This document shows positions 28,136 to 37,705 of a DNA stretch of 64,000 nt, piece after piece. The stretch lies in NCBI GenBank assembly GCA_008671135.1, contig RQAP01000033.1, forward strand, positions 1 through 64,000, written 5' to 3'. This DNA comes from Collinsella aerofaciens. Lineage in GTDB: Bacteria > Actinomycetota > Coriobacteriia > Coriobacteriales > Coriobacteriaceae. The position numbers were made by a program, and so were the translations under genes. How positions within the stretch are numbered: position 1 is the stretch's first letter; each line of letters begins with the position of its first letter. The notes under the pieces were generated by a model that saw only the letters and a program-made list of their open reading frames with translations, was not told the DNA's origin and searched no databases.

Positions 28136-30358
28136 TTATTCGCTGTAGCGGGTGGCGATGGCGGCTCGCACCATGCCGGTGCTCATGAGGTAGGTCACCA
28201 GGAAGTAGCCACCGTATGCTGCCAGGAAGATTGCACAGGTGAGGCCCACGGTGCCGCCGATGCTCATATTTCCGAATATGCTCACCAGCTCGATGATCAC
28301 CTTAAGTGCCACAAAGGAGTGCGCCAGGCCCACTGCCAGCGGGAACAGGAAGAATACCGCTTGCTGCGCCATCACCGAATGGCGAATCTGGCGGTCCTCA
28401 CAGCCGATCTGTGCCAGCACACGATAGCTGCGGCTGCCGTCGGCCACGTTGGAGAGTTGCTGGATCGACAGAATCGCCGCGCATGCAACGACCAATACAA
28501 AGCCGATGTAGATGGCTAGGTAGCTAATAAGACCGTTCATTTGCGCTGCTTGCGCGTACATCTCGGAGCGTGTGATGAAGGTTCCCCACGACCCCGGCTC
28601 CTTGCCGTCAACGAGCAGATTGTCGAGCACAGTGTATTTAATACTCTCGTCTGCCTCGGTCGTATCCATCCCCTGTTTATAGTTAACGAGCAGGCTACTG
28701 GAATACGGCTGCAGATTAAGTTGGGACAACAGCTCGTCGGCAACGACGACGGTACCCGGATTACTGCCCATCGCCGAGTTGGCGATGGCCGCCGCATCTT
28801 CGTCCGACTTATCGGTTGCGGGCTTGAGCGTATGCCCGCCCAAGGTAAGGGCATGGCCGCCAGCCATATACTTGGTGTACAGGTCGACCAGCTCGCCGCC
28901 CATATCACACGTGAGCAGATACTGGTCGTGACCGATGTGCACCGGCTCCTCGCCCATCATCTGACGCAGTTTGTTGTACTGGCTCGCCGGCGTCACAAAC
29001 AGACCCATCGTATCGGCATTGCTACCCCCGAACGCCTTGGGAAGCTTTTCGCCCATGGCCTTGCACATTTCACTTGGAGTCACCGAAGGATCCGAACCGC
29101 CAAGCGGGTAACTCAGATACGAATCGATCTGCACATGCTCACCGGCAACATCGGCAATATTGACCTTCTTGCCGGTCTCGTCGTTGTTGTCCGCCGACTT
29201 GCCCTTACGATCGCCGTGCCATGGATCGCCGCGCCATGCGGAGTACAAATCGACCGTACTATCGGCCAGCACCATGCGATCGGCTTCAGACGGATTGATG
29301 TACTCTTTGTAGTAGTCGAGCGTATCGGGCGTGTAATAGACATACGTCTGTGACACGTCAACAGGGTTATAGCGCTCCAGGTTTTCGTTCATCACGTTGG
29401 CAATCGACATACCGCACGTCACCGAGGTGATGGCCAAAAACAGGAGCATCGCGATGACGCCCATCGAAAAGCACACCGTGTTGACCTTGGCCGCAAGCTG
29501 GCGCACGGTAAACATGTTGAGGCCGCGCCAATACACGCCGCGCAGGCTCTGCAGCAGCTTGATGAGCATGCCCGAGAGTCCCCAGAACAGGGCAAAGGTG
29601 CCCACGGTAACCATAGCGGTCGTAATACCAAACTGGTTCATGGCCTCTTGCAGCTTGCTGTCCGTCGCGGTTAGCGGGAACCCATCACGTAGCAGACGGT
29701 AATAAGCCACGCCCACAAGCACCACGCCCACGGCAAAGATGGCAATCGCGATCCAGGGGTTGCGTGTCTTGATGCTCTCGTTGCGACGCTCGGCACCCAT
29801 AAACTCGATGAGTTTGGTACGACGCACGGCGCGGAGGTTCAGCAGTAGCGTGAGCACAAACATTACGAGCATGCAGACAAGGGTCAGATTGAACGCATGC
29901 ATCGAGAAAAAGAAGTGGAAATTGGCGATCTGCGTCTTAAAGAGCGAGGCCGTAAAGAACGTCATGAGCTGGGAGAGTCCCACACCCAGCACAATGCCGG
30001 CGACAAAGGCCACCACCGAGACAATCACCGTCTCGAGCGCCATGATCGTGGCGACGCGCCCGCGCCCCATGCCGAGCACCTGATACAGGCCAAACTCCTT
30101 CTTGCGGCGTTTCATGATGAAGTTATTGGCATACACCATCAAAAAGGCCATGACACCGGCCAAAAAGTACGTCAGGTCGCCGAGCATGCTGCCCATAACC
30201 TGCGCCAAGCCCTCTTCATCGATTCCGGCGATGTCGACCTGCATCGAGATGGTGTTAAAGGCATAGAAGACCGTGACGCCCAGGGTGAGCGTCAAAAGGT
30301 AGACGAGGTAGTCGCGGCCGGCGCGGCGGACGTTGCCCCAAGCGAGTTTACAGAGCAT
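28136..30358 (-). CDS. FtsX/BceB-type ABC transporter permease
   Basis: The 740-residue membrane protein has an N-terminal helix, FtsX-like blocks of three helices at about 55-190 and near the C-terminus (about 625-735), and a large extracytoplasmic domain at about 310-620. This layout fits permeases that move or sense peptide antibiotics and cell-wall compounds. The preferred ATG at 30358 follows GAGGG inside the ATPase gene; a GTG at 30370 is possible. It overlaps the ATPase gene by 11 bp. No BceRS-type two-component genes are nearby. Confidence 0.9.
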   Translation of the reverse strand: MLCKLAWGNVRRAGRDYLVYLLTLTLGVTVFYAFNTISMQVDIAGIDEEGLAQVMGSMLGDLTYFLAGVMAFLMVYANNFIMKRRKKEFGLYQVLGMGRGRVATIMALETVIVSVVAFVAGIVLGVGLSQLMTFFTASLFKTQIANFHFFFSMHAFNLTLVCMLVMFVLTLLLNLRAVRRTKLIEFMGAERRNESIKTRNPWIAIAIFAVGVVLVGVAYYRLLRDGFPLTATDSKLQEAMNQFGITTAMVTVGTFALFWGLSGMLIKLLQSLRGVYWRGLNMFTVRQLAAKVNTVCFSMGVIAMLLFLAITSVTCGMSIANVMNENLERYNPVDVSQTYVYYTPDTLDYYKEYINPSEADRMVLADSTVDLYSAWRGDPWHGDRKGKSADNNDETGKKVNIADVAGEHVQIDSYLSYPLGGSDPSVTPSEMCKAMGEKLPKAFGGSNADTMGLFVTPASQYNKLRQMMGEEPVHIGHDQYLLTCDMGGELVDLYTKYMAGGHALTLGGHTLKPATDKSDEDAAAIANSAMGSNPGTVVVADELLSQLNLQPYSSSLLVNYKQGMDTTEADESIKYTVLDNLLVDGKEPGSWGTFITRSEMYAQAAQMNGLISYLAIYIGFVLVVACAAILSIQQLSNVADGSRSYRVLAQIGCEDRQIRHSVMAQQAVFFLFPLAVGLAHSFVALKVIIELVSIFGNMSIGGTVGLTCAIFLAAYGGYFLVTYLMSTGMVRAAIATRYSE

Positions 30359-31133
30359 CGGAGCCCTCACCGCCCATCATGGCAACGACCTCCATAATGC
30401 GGTCGAAGAACTCTCGGCGGTCGGTGTCGCCGCGGCGCAGCTCGGTGAAGATCTTGCCGTCGCGGATAAACAGCACACGGCTCGTGTAGCTGGCGGCAAA
30501 GCTGTCGTGCGTGACCATGAGCACGGTGGCGCGCAGGCGGCGGTTGAGGGCCTCTAGGCTCTCGAGCAACAGGCGGGCGCTTTTGGAGTCGAGGGCGCCG
30601 GTAGGCTCGTCGGCCATGATCATGGTGGGGTCGGTGACGAGTGCGCGAGCCGCGGCAACGCGCTGCTGCTGACCGCCGGACATCTGGTAGGGATACTTGT
30701 CGAGCACCTGACTAATGGACAGACGCGCGGCCACATCCTGCACGCGGGTCGAGATCTCTGCCGAGTTTGTGCGGGCAATGGTGAGCGGCAGGGCGATGTT
30801 CTCGCGTGCCGTGAGCGTATCGAGCAGGTTGGAGTCCTGGAAGATAAAGCCGAGCTCCTCGCGGCGAAACTGCGAGAGCTTGGCCTGCTTCATGCGCGTC
30901 ACGTCCTGCCCGTTGATGCGGATGGTGCCGCTCGTGGCGCTATCGATGGTCGACACGCAGTTGAGCAACGTCGACTTGCCCGAACCCGAAGCGCCCATGA
31001 TGCCAACAAATTCGCCGCGGTTGACGGTAAAGCTGACGTCGTTGAGCGCACGGGTCACGTTGCCCAGCGCTCCATATACCTTTTCGAGATGCGCGACCTC
31101 CAGTACCGGGGTCGCCATGTGCGTGGTTTGCAT
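30348..31133 (-). CDS. ABC transporter ATP-binding protein (BceA/MacB type)
   Basis: The 261-residue ATPase partners the overlapping downstream permease. Walker A is GASGSGKST, signature MSGGQQQRVAAARAL and Walker B MIMADEPTGALD. The ATG at 31133 follows AAAGGA by 7 nt. The pair is likely a cell-envelope stress or bacteriocin-type transporter; this is inferred from family. Confidence 0.93.
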   Translation of the reverse strand: MQTTHMATPVLEVAHLEKVYGALGNVTRALNDVSFTVNRGEFVGIMGASGSGKSTLLNCVSTIDSATSGTIRINGQDVTRMKQAKLSQFRREELGFIFQDSNLLDTLTARENIALPLTIARTNSAEISTRVQDVAARLSISQVLDKYPYQMSGGQQQRVAAARALVTDPTMIMADEPTGALDSKSARLLLESLEALNRRLRATVLMVTHDSFAASYTSRVLFIRDGKIFTELRRGDTDRREFFDRIMEVVAMMGGEGSDAL

Positions 31134-31281
31134 ACCGAGTCCTTTCTTGCGATTAGTCTACGGCATCTATAGTCGCAAGAAGACGAGTCGGCTACCATCG
31201 ATATGGCTTACGCTTGCCTTACCGTTGTGTAAGGTACGGATAGCTACCCTGCCACGTGTTGATGTTGAGAGAGGACTCCTG

Positions 31282-32271
31282 TTGAAGACTGTTCATGTTG
31301 CCGCTGGGATCATTCGCAAGGAAGGATCCGATGAGTTACTTGCCGTGCAGCGCGGCTATGGCAACATGCAGGGACTTTGGGAGTTCCCCGGTGGCAAGCT
31401 CATGCGCGGCGAGACACCCGAAGACGCCGTGCGACGCGAGCTTATGGAAGAGCTGCAGGTAAAAGTCACCAACCTGCGCGATTTTTACACCGTTGAGTAT
31501 GACTACCCCGATTTCCATCTCTCGATGGAGTGTTACTACTGCTCGCTCGCCGATGAATCCGATGAACCCCAGAAGCACGACCGCCAGCTCGATATCCGCT
31601 GGATTCCGCGCACCTCGCTTGCCACGGTTGAGTGGATGCCCGCCGACAAAGGGCTTATCGATGCTCTGATTGAGTTGAAGGAAGATCGGCTTGAGGCCAA
31701 CGGCACTGCCAACGACGCCGAGGCCACCACGAACGACGAGCCCGCTTCCAGGCCCAAGCGCGCACCTAAGCGCCGCAGCAAAAAGCGTCCCAAACCAGGT
31801 CTGCTCGACGGCATCGATACCTCGGACCTCTCCGCTGACGAGCGCGAACTCGTGCGCCGTCGCGCCGCTATAAAAAAGTCCATGAAGGGCAACAAGCGTG
31901 CAAACACCAAGCCCGAGCTGCTCGTTCGCCAGCGCTTGCGCGCAGCGGGCCTTACGGGTTATCGCTTGGAATGGAAGGTTCCTGGCAAGCCCGACATCGC
32001 CTTTCCCGGCCGCAAGATCGCCATCTTCGTCAACGGTTGCTTTTGGCACCGCTGCCCCAAGTGCAACCCGAGCCAGCCCAAGCGCAACGTTGAGTTTTGG
32101 GAGGCAAAGTTCCGTCGCAACGTCGAGCGCGACCGCGCTGCCGTGGCGGCACTCACTCAAATGGGCTGGACGCCCATAACCATCTGGGAATGCGAACTCA
32201 AAAAAGACCGCATCGACGCCACGATGGAAAAGGTCATCGAGCAGGTGCGCGCCGCAGAACCGCAGCGCTAA
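31282..32271 (+). CDS. NUDIX hydrolase fused to a Vsr-type DNA endonuclease
   Basis: The 329-residue protein carries two domains. Residues about 1-135 are a MutT-like NUDIX domain whose box reads G-x5-GE-x7-RELMEEL (GGKLMRGETPEDAVRRELM onward). Such enzymes remove oxidised nucleotides such as 8-oxo-dGTP. A Lys/Arg-rich linker (about 140-200) follows. Residues about 205-325 are a Vsr/very-short-patch-repair nuclease with GKPDIAFPGRKIAIFVNGCF, WHRCPKC and the RNVERDRAAVAAL helix. It starts with TTG at 31282, set by GAGAGGA about 7 nt ahead. No Dcm-type cytosine methylase, the usual Vsr companion, is in the window. Confidence 0.9.
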   Translation: MKTVHVAAGIIRKEGSDELLAVQRGYGNMQGLWEFPGGKLMRGETPEDAVRRELMEELQVKVTNLRDFYTVEYDYPDFHLSMECYYCSLADESDEPQKHDRQLDIRWIPRTSLATVEWMPADKGLIDALIELKEDRLEANGTANDAEATTNDEPASRPKRAPKRRSKKRPKPGLLDGIDTSDLSADERELVRRRAAIKKSMKGNKRANTKPELLVRQRLRAAGLTGYRLEWKVPGKPDIAFPGRKIAIFVNGCFWHRCPKCNPSQPKRNVEFWEAKFRRNVERDRAAVAALTQMGWTPITIWECELKKDRIDATMEKVIEQVRAAEPQR

Positions 32272-32524
32272 CAGCGAGCATTCACACGCTCCGCACGTCC
32301 GCGCCACATCCACGTCACAAACCTTAGAAAGCCCTTAAGCTCAAAACCTTTCAAGAGTGTTACTCGATGGCTTTGACCTGCAGTTTCATCGTAACATCAA
32401 ACCAGGTTAAGCCTTTCTTTAGCGCTTCTTTGCAACAGCCGCGGCATAATACTGCCAACGCACGGGACCTAGCAGCATACCCCGAGCGCAATCTATTGGT
32501 GGACATCGAGGAGGCCGCACAAGC

Positions 32525-32734
32525 ATGCATTCTTCCAATGACGCAGCACAGCAGCCATCCCTAAAACATGCAAACCTTTTCTCCTTCCCCCCGACACAGA
32601 GAAACAGCCTCCTCGACTCCCCCACCACAAAAACCAAACGCTCTGCAGACCAACACCTCAACCTGCAGACATCCTTCGAAAAACTCCAAGCCTCACTAGA
32701 CCAGGCATTCCCCAACCAAGCCCGGGCATACTAA
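32525..32734 (+). CDS. Small protein of unknown function (uncertain)
   Basis: This 69-codon frame starts at ATG 32525, with AGGAGG 11 nt ahead. The product is hydrophilic and Ser/Gln/Lys rich, with a possible amphipathic C-terminal helix (SFEKLQASLDQAF). I do not recognise it. It lies in an otherwise empty 700-bp convergent gap and may not be real. Confidence 0.35.
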   Translation: MHSSNDAAQQPSLKHANLFSFPPTQRNSLLDSPTTKTKRSADQHLNLQTSFEKLQASLDQAFPNQARAY

Positions 32735-32817
32735 TCCCCCATCAGCAAAGAAGCCCTAACGCCCCACCCATTTCCGCCCTAACGCCACAAGGGCGACGAC
32801 CTCGAGTAGGTCAACTT

Positions 32818-32942
32818 GGGAGGGACGAGGGCTTAGTCCCCCAATCTTTCCGCAGGGGGCAAAAAGCCTCGCCGCACGAAGTGCGCAGCGAGGCTTTTTG
32901 CATGCCCGAGGACGATTGGGGAACTAAGCCCTCGTCCCTCCC
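32818..32942. repeat. Nested palindrome after the aldolase gene (family D)
   Basis: 29-bp outer arms with one mismatch (32818-32846/32914-32942) enclose a perfect inner 14-bp stem, GCAAAAAGCCTCGC and its complement (32859-32872/32888-32901), extended by CGCAC/GTGCG. The loops TTTCCGCAGGGG and CATGCCCGAGGAC match the elements at 5730 and 18226. The inner stem plus its T run is a plausible terminator for the leftward aldolase gene, 34 bp away. Confidence 0.85.
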
Positions 32943-32975
32943 CGGGATATGTAGCGAGTCGGAGTACCCTTGCTG

Positions 32976-33833
32976 TTACTCTGCTTTGCCCACAGAGTTA
33001 AGGTTGGTCATGCGGATCTTAACCAGCTCGGTGATCTCACGCATACCCTCCTTGGCCGGCTTCTTGGGATCGAAGCAGGCAGGGTTCTCGGCCATGTAGG
33101 CCATGAAGCCCTTGGTGTAGGCCTGACGTAGCTCGGTGGCGTAGTTAACCTTGCAGATGCCGTTCTTCACAGCCTCGGCAACCTGCTCATCGGGCACACC
33201 GGAGGTGCCGTGCAGAACCAGCGGCACGTCGACGGCGTCGCGGATGGCCTTGACCACGGACTGCTCGATGTGCGGATCGCTCGTGTACACGCCGTGGCTG
33301 GTGCCAACGCCAATGGCCAGCGAGGTGCAGCCGGTGCGCTCGACGAACTCCTTGGCCTCGGCAGGATCGGTGTAGGGGCTCTCGCCCTCAACCGCGGGAC
33401 CGTCGTCCTCCTTGCCGCCAACCTTACCGAGCTCGGCCTCGACGGGCACGCCCATGGCGCGGCCAGCGTCGGCGACGGACTTGGTCAGAGCGATGTTGTC
33501 CTCGAAAGACTCGTGCGAGCCGTCGATCATGACAGAGGTGTAGCCCGTGCGGAAAGCCTGCATGCAGCGGTCATAGCCATCGCCGTGATCGAGGTGCAGA
33601 GCGACGGGCACGGAAGCGCGCTCGGCGGCAGCCTTGACCATGCCGTAGAAGTAGTCCAGACCAGCGGTCTTGATGGTGCCCGGGGTGGTCTGCATGATGA
33701 CGGGGGACTTGGTCTCCTCGGCAGCGGCCAGGACGGCCATAACAAACTCGAGGTTCTCGACGTTGAATGCGCCAACAGCGTAGTGGCCGGCCTGAGCGTC
33801 CTTGAGCATCTTTTCGGTGGTAACAAGTGCCAT
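32976..33833 (-). CDS. Class II fructose/tagatose-bisphosphate aldolase
   Basis: This zinc enzyme cleaves a ketose-1,6-bisphosphate to triose phosphates. The 285-residue protein has the zinc and substrate segments HLDHGDGYDRC, MIDGSHESFEDN, GTSHGVY and LHGTSG. Length and sequence suit GatY/KbaY-type as well as Fba-type aldolases. Because lacA, lacB and lacC lie 10-12 kb away and no lacD is seen, it may serve the tagatose-6-phosphate pathway. GAGAGGAG 9 nt ahead sets the start at 33833; a 47-residue upstream extension is rejected. It is divergent from a DeoR-type regulator. Confidence 0.9.
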   Translation of the reverse strand: MALVTTEKMLKDAQAGHYAVGAFNVENLEFVMAVLAAAEETKSPVIMQTTPGTIKTAGLDYFYGMVKAAAERASVPVALHLDHGDGYDRCMQAFRTGYTSVMIDGSHESFEDNIALTKSVADAGRAMGVPVEAELGKVGGKEDDGPAVEGESPYTDPAEAKEFVERTGCTSLAIGVGTSHGVYTSDPHIEQSVVKAIRDAVDVPLVLHGTSGVPDEQVAEAVKNGICKVNYATELRQAYTKGFMAYMAENPACFDPKKPAKEGMREITELVKIRMTNLNSVGKAE

Positions 33834-34023
33834 GAGCGTTTGCTCCTCTCCCTCGCCCGCATCTGGACATCGGGCGTAGTTGTTCACAAGGCGTTTTACC
33901 TTGCGTTTTGCTGCGCTCATTGTATGAAATTCAGCGGCTTTACACGCGCGAGATATTGAGCCCATGCAGGTCAATACAGTCGTTTTTGAAAAGTAAACGG
34001 AAGGAATTTGAGCCGAGTGGACA

Positions 34024-34037
34024 TGTTCGATATTGAA
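34024..34037. promoter_or_regulatory. Candidate LacR-type site between aldolase and DeoR genes
   Basis: TGTTCGATATTGAA is the complement of TTCAATATCGAACA. Related words precede lacA (45780-45795), the IIA gene (47757-47772) and the second 6-phospho-galactosidase (54057-54073). This supports one shared regulator, plausibly the DeoR protein encoded next door. Confidence 0.5.
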
Positions 34038-34167
34038 TTTTGAGCGTTCAGCGTCTTTCTTTTATAGAAAAGATAAGTAATCGAAAGGTGTTTTCTTACT
34101 CAAAAAGAAAATGAACGAAAATAGAGTCAACACAATTCCTGCAAATTTAGCCGAGAATGGAGCAAGC

Positions 34168-34971
34168 ATGGCCCAAGCCACCAACCGTGCTTTTGCCGAC
34201 GAACGCCGTACCGCCATTATGGAAATGCTCGATCATAACGCCTCAGTGCAGGTAGCAGAAATCGCCCAGACCTTTGGCGTGTCCTCCGTCACCGCCCGCG
34301 CCGACCTGGACGCGCTCGCCGAAGCAGGCAAGCTGCGCCGCACGCATGGTGGCGCCGTGTCGCTCCACAAACGTCTGACCGTCTCCACGCAGGATCGCCG
34401 CATCAATGTCAACGTCGCCGCCAAGCAAGCCATCGCGCAAAGCGCCATCGAGCTCGTCAATGACGGCGACACGCTGCTCGTCGACTCGGGCACCACGGCG
34501 CTCGAGTTCGTTCGGCTCCTCGACCAGCGCAACGGCATCACCGTCATCACGGCCGACATTACCATTGCCGATTACATCGACGAGAGCATGCCCTCGGTCG
34601 ATGTCGTCATGCTGGGCGGGGCGTTGCGCAAAGGCCATCGTTATTTGTACGGACCGCTCACTATGCAGGCGCTCCAAATGGTCCATGCCGATCTGGCCGT
34701 CATGTGCCCCGGCGCCTTTGTCTCCAGCTGCGGCTTTACGACCGACTTTCCCCAGATGGCCGAGACCAAAACGGCTATGATCACCGCGGCCCATCAAAGC
34801 GTCGCCCTCATGGACGCCAGCAAGGTTAACGGACGCGGCATGTACCGCTTTGCCGAGCTGACCGATGTCGACGCCATCGTGATGGACCGTGACCCCGACC
34901 ATGCCGTCGCCACCTCAATCGCCGAGGCTACCGACAGCGCACGTCCAGCCCTCATCATTGCCGGCGCTTAA
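34168..34971 (+). CDS. DeoR-family regulator, LacR candidate
   Basis: The 267-residue protein has an N-terminal HTH (VQVAEIAQTFGVSSVTARADLDALAEAGKLRRTHGG) and a DeoR sugar-phosphate sensor domain with VDSGTTALEF and KVNGRGMYRFAEL. GGAG 5 nt ahead favours ATG 34168 over 34111. Divergence from the aldolase and the DeoR family's link to tagatose/galactitol pathways suggest control by a sugar phosphate such as tagatose-6-phosphate. This is inferred. Confidence 0.9.
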   Translation: MAQATNRAFADERRTAIMEMLDHNASVQVAEIAQTFGVSSVTARADLDALAEAGKLRRTHGGAVSLHKRLTVSTQDRRINVNVAAKQAIAQSAIELVNDGDTLLVDSGTTALEFVRLLDQRNGITVITADITIADYIDESMPSVDVVMLGGALRKGHRYLYGPLTMQALQMVHADLAVMCPGAFVSSCGFTTDFPQMAETKTAMITAAHQSVALMDASKVNGRGMYRFAELTDVDAIVMDRDPDHAVATSIAEATDSARPALIIAGA

Positions 34972-34976
34972 ACAAA

Positions 34977-35013
34977 AACCACCACAAAGGTGCCTGTCCC
35001 CTTTGTGGTGGTT
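34977..35013. terminator. Bidirectional terminator
   Basis: A 14-bp perfect stem AACCACCACAAAGG/CCTTTGTGGTGGTT lies between the convergent DeoR and flavodiiron genes. Confidence 0.75.
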
Positions 35014-35045
35014 GTGATGGTTGAGCGTCAAAAGTGAACGTGTCG

Positions 35046-36206
35046 TTACTTGGACAGCTCGTCGGCAAGGGCCTCGATCTGAGCGCGCGAGGCGTCGTTG
35101 AGCGAGCCCAGCACAGTCACCTTGTTCTGCGTCAGGGTGATGTCCTTCATGCCCTCGAGCTCCTTGGTCATAATCTTGGCAGCTGCGGGCGCCCAGGAAC
35201 CGGACTCGACAAGCGCCACGGTACGGTTCTGGTAGGCATGCTCGGCGAGCGTGTGGATAAAGGTGCTCATGCACGGGAAGATCTCGCCCTGATAGGTAAT
35301 GGAGGCGAGCACCAGACGGTCGTAGCGGAACGCATCCTCAACGGCCTCGGCCATGTCGTCGCGAGCCAGGTCAAAGACGGAGACCTTCTGGCCGCGAGCC
35401 TCGAGCGCAGATGCGAGCTCCTCGACGGCAGCCTTCAGATGGCCATACACGCTCGCATAGGCGATCGTGATGCCCTCGTCCTCGGGCTGATAGCTCGACC
35501 AGGTGTTATAGGTGTCGAGGTAATAGCCCAGGTTCTCGGTCAGCACGGGGCCGTGGAGCGGGCAGATGATCTGGATGTCCAGGCCGGCGGCCTTCTTGAG
35601 GACGGCCTGCACAAACTTGCCGAACTTACCGACGATGCCAAAGTAGTAGCGGCGAGCCTCGCAAGCCCACCCCTCGGGATCCTCGATGTCGTTGGCGCCA
35701 AACTTGCCAAAGCCGTCGGCACTAAAGAGCACCTTGTCGGTGGACTCGTAGGAGAAGATCACCTCGGGCCAGTGAACGTTGGGGGCGCCGATAAAGGTCA
35801 GGCTGTGGCCGCCCAGATCGAGCACGTCGCCCTCTTTGACGACCATCTTGCGCTCGGGGTAGTCGGTGCCAAAGTAGTTGACCATCATGCGGAAGGCGCC
35901 CATGCTGGCCACAATCTGTGCCTGGGGATAGCGCTCCATAAAGGCGGCGATACCGGCGGAGTGATCGGGCTCCATGTGATGGACAACCAGATAGTCGGGC
36001 GTACGGCCATCGAGCACGGCCTCGAGGTTGCCGAGCCACTCGTCAACAAAACCGCCATCGACTGAATCGGCGACAGCGATCTTTTCGCCCAAGATAACGT
36101 AGCTGTTGTATGCCATGCCGTTCTCGGACACGTCGTACTGGCCCTCGAACAGGTCAATGTCGTGATCGTCGACACCGATGTAGCGGATATCCTTGGTGAT
36201 CTCCAT
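35046..36206 (-). CDS. Flavodiiron protein (A-type flavoprotein)
   Basis: The 386-residue cytosolic protein reduces oxygen and/or nitric oxide to protect an anaerobe. The metallo-beta-lactamase-like domain carries the diiron ligands H77-x-E79-x-D81-H82 in VVHHMEPDHSAG and further histidines (GAPNVHWPEVI, CPLHGPV). The C-terminal flavodoxin domain (about 245-386) begins IAYASVYGHLK for FMN binding. AGGAGG 9 nt upstream sets the start at 36206. There is no fused rubredoxin or flavin reductase domain. It stands alone; it may protect glycyl-radical enzymes in the same cell. Confidence 0.93.
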   Translation of the reverse strand: MEITKDIRYIGVDDHDIDLFEGQYDVSENGMAYNSYVILGEKIAVADSVDGGFVDEWLGNLEAVLDGRTPDYLVVHHMEPDHSAGIAAFMERYPQAQIVASMGAFRMMVNYFGTDYPERKMVVKEGDVLDLGGHSLTFIGAPNVHWPEVIFSYESTDKVLFSADGFGKFGANDIEDPEGWACEARRYYFGIVGKFGKFVQAVLKKAAGLDIQIICPLHGPVLTENLGYYLDTYNTWSSYQPEDEGITIAYASVYGHLKAAVEELASALEARGQKVSVFDLARDDMAEAVEDAFRYDRLVLASITYQGEIFPCMSTFIHTLAEHAYQNRTVALVESGSWAPAAAKIMTKELEGMKDITLTQNKVTVLGSLNDASRAQIEALADELSK

Positions 36207-36335
36207 CAGGCAAAGCCTCCTAGATAGACAAAAGAACCCGTCTATCATAACACTCGGCAGTATCCCAGCTGTTATCTGCCGGCATCCATACCGATTGTTA
36301 TTGAAATACGATAAATCGCCATTTACCTGCGCAAA

Positions 36336-37367
36336 CTATGCGCGCGGTATCGCCGTGCTATGTCGAATAATGAGCTGGCCGGGAATACGAATGGCAACGG
36401 TTTTGCCCGCCGTACCCGCCTCGGGAACCGCATGCTCGAATACCTCGCGTCCGCGCTGATGTAGATCAAATCGCACGGTCGTGAGCTCGTTGTGTGCCAC
36501 AAAATCATCGAGCGAATCATCGACGCCCACCACGCTCACGTCCTCGGGCACGCGCAAGCCACTATCGCGCAGCGCTGCAATTGCGCCGTTTGCCATCTGG
36601 TCGTTTGCCGCGTAAATCGCCGTCATGGTGCGGTCGTGCTCGGCCAGATATCTGCCGGCCTCGTAACCGCTGTTGGCAGACCAGTCGCCCTCGAGCGGCG
36701 TCTGCGGCTTAATGTGCCTACGCTCGAGCGCATCCTGCCAACCGGCTCGACGAAATTGCTCGTCGACCGAGAACGACGGGCCGCCAATATAGCGAATTTG
36801 CTCATGCCCCAGCTCAAACAGGTGATTCATAAGCAAGAGCGAGCAGCCGTAATGATCGGAGTCTACCGTGGTCACCCGCGGGTGCGCGTACATGGTAACG
36901 ATGACCGTGCCAATGCCCGGCAGTGGATCAAACGTCTCAAAATCGGGCGCCATACGGCTCATGCCGATAATGATGCCGTCCACAGGCAGCGCGGCCATAC
37001 GACGCGTTGCCTCGGCAAGCGAAAACTCCTCGGTCTTGGACATCTCGACCAGCGTGATGGCGCAATTATGCTCGCGAGCAGCGCTGGCGACGCCGTCGAT
37101 CATTGAGAGGTTGCCAAACTTGGTGACATCGTTGACGCACAGACCGACCGAATGGTAGCGGCCGTCGCGCAGCGAGCGACCGGCATAACTCGGACGAAAG
37201 CCGAGCTCTTGCATAGCGGCCTGCACGCGCTGGCGCGTCTGCTCGTTAACGTTGGGCAAGCCGTTGGCGACGCGCGAAACCGTCTGCTGCGAAACGCCAG
37301 CAGCGCGGGCGACGTCGGCCATGGAGACCGGACGCGTACCTGTATCGTTGGACGGGCGCCTTGCCAC
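36336..37367 (-). CDS. galR: LacI-family regulator of galactose genes
   Basis: The 343-residue repressor has the HTH MADVARAAGVSQQTVSRVANG (recognition helix begins SQQT). It starts with GTG at 37367, preceded by GAAGGTG. It is divergent from galK-galT, with three operators of type ATGAGTACGTTAACAT in the 338-bp gap. It probably represses galKT and itself. Its sensor domain is close to those of the three LacI proteins further right, pointing to a common origin. Confidence 0.9.
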   Translation of the reverse strand: MARRPSNDTGTRPVSMADVARAAGVSQQTVSRVANGLPNVNEQTRQRVQAAMQELGFRPSYAGRSLRDGRYHSVGLCVNDVTKFGNLSMIDGVASAAREHNCAITLVEMSKTEEFSLAEATRRMAALPVDGIIIGMSRMAPDFETFDPLPGIGTVIVTMYAHPRVTTVDSDHYGCSLLLMNHLFELGHEQIRYIGGPSFSVDEQFRRAGWQDALERRHIKPQTPLEGDWSANSGYEAGRYLAEHDRTMTAIYAANDQMANGAIAALRDSGLRVPEDVSVVGVDDSLDDFVAHNELTTVRFDLHQRGREVFEHAVPEAGTAGKTVAIRIPGQLIIRHSTAIPRA

Positions 37368-37459
37368 AGGATCACCTTCACCGTTGCGAGATCTGAATAG
37401 CGTGCATGCCGGCCCGGGCAGAAATACACCCCGCGCCGAGGCCCGCTATCGTCGGACGC

Positions 37460-37662
37460 ATGTTAACGTACTCTACTTTTTCAATCCGCAACTCTTCTGC
37501 TCTATAAGTCCATACGGCAATACCGTTCACGGCTGAATTTCTACCGATTACCAGATTCTCAAAAAGTGATAAGCGTTGTGTTATGAGTACGTTAACATAG
37601 CCCGTAGCGTGCGGTATCGTGAATACTTGGTTCATGCCGCTTCAAGTTGTTAACGTACTCAT
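37460..37662. promoter_or_regulatory. Three GalR operators before galK
   Basis: ATGTTAACGTACTCTA (37460-37475), ATGAGTACGTTAACAT (37583-37598) and TTGTTAACGTACTCAT (37647-37662). All share a central CG with a TGTTAA half and a TACTCAT half. The last overlaps the galK leader. Confidence 0.85.
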
Positions 37663-37705
37663 AACGACGCAAAACCCACCCGGGCGCGCCAAGGAAAGGA
37701 CTCCC

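Noticed and set aside
30715..31281. N-terminal extension of the NUDIX-Vsr protein
   Set aside because: It runs antisense through the ABC ATPase gene. GAGAGGA and the family start point to the TTG at 31282.
34111..34167. Upstream ATG of the DeoR gene as the start
   Set aside because: No ribosome binding site before 34111. GGAG stands properly before 34168, and the extra residues are not typical of the family.
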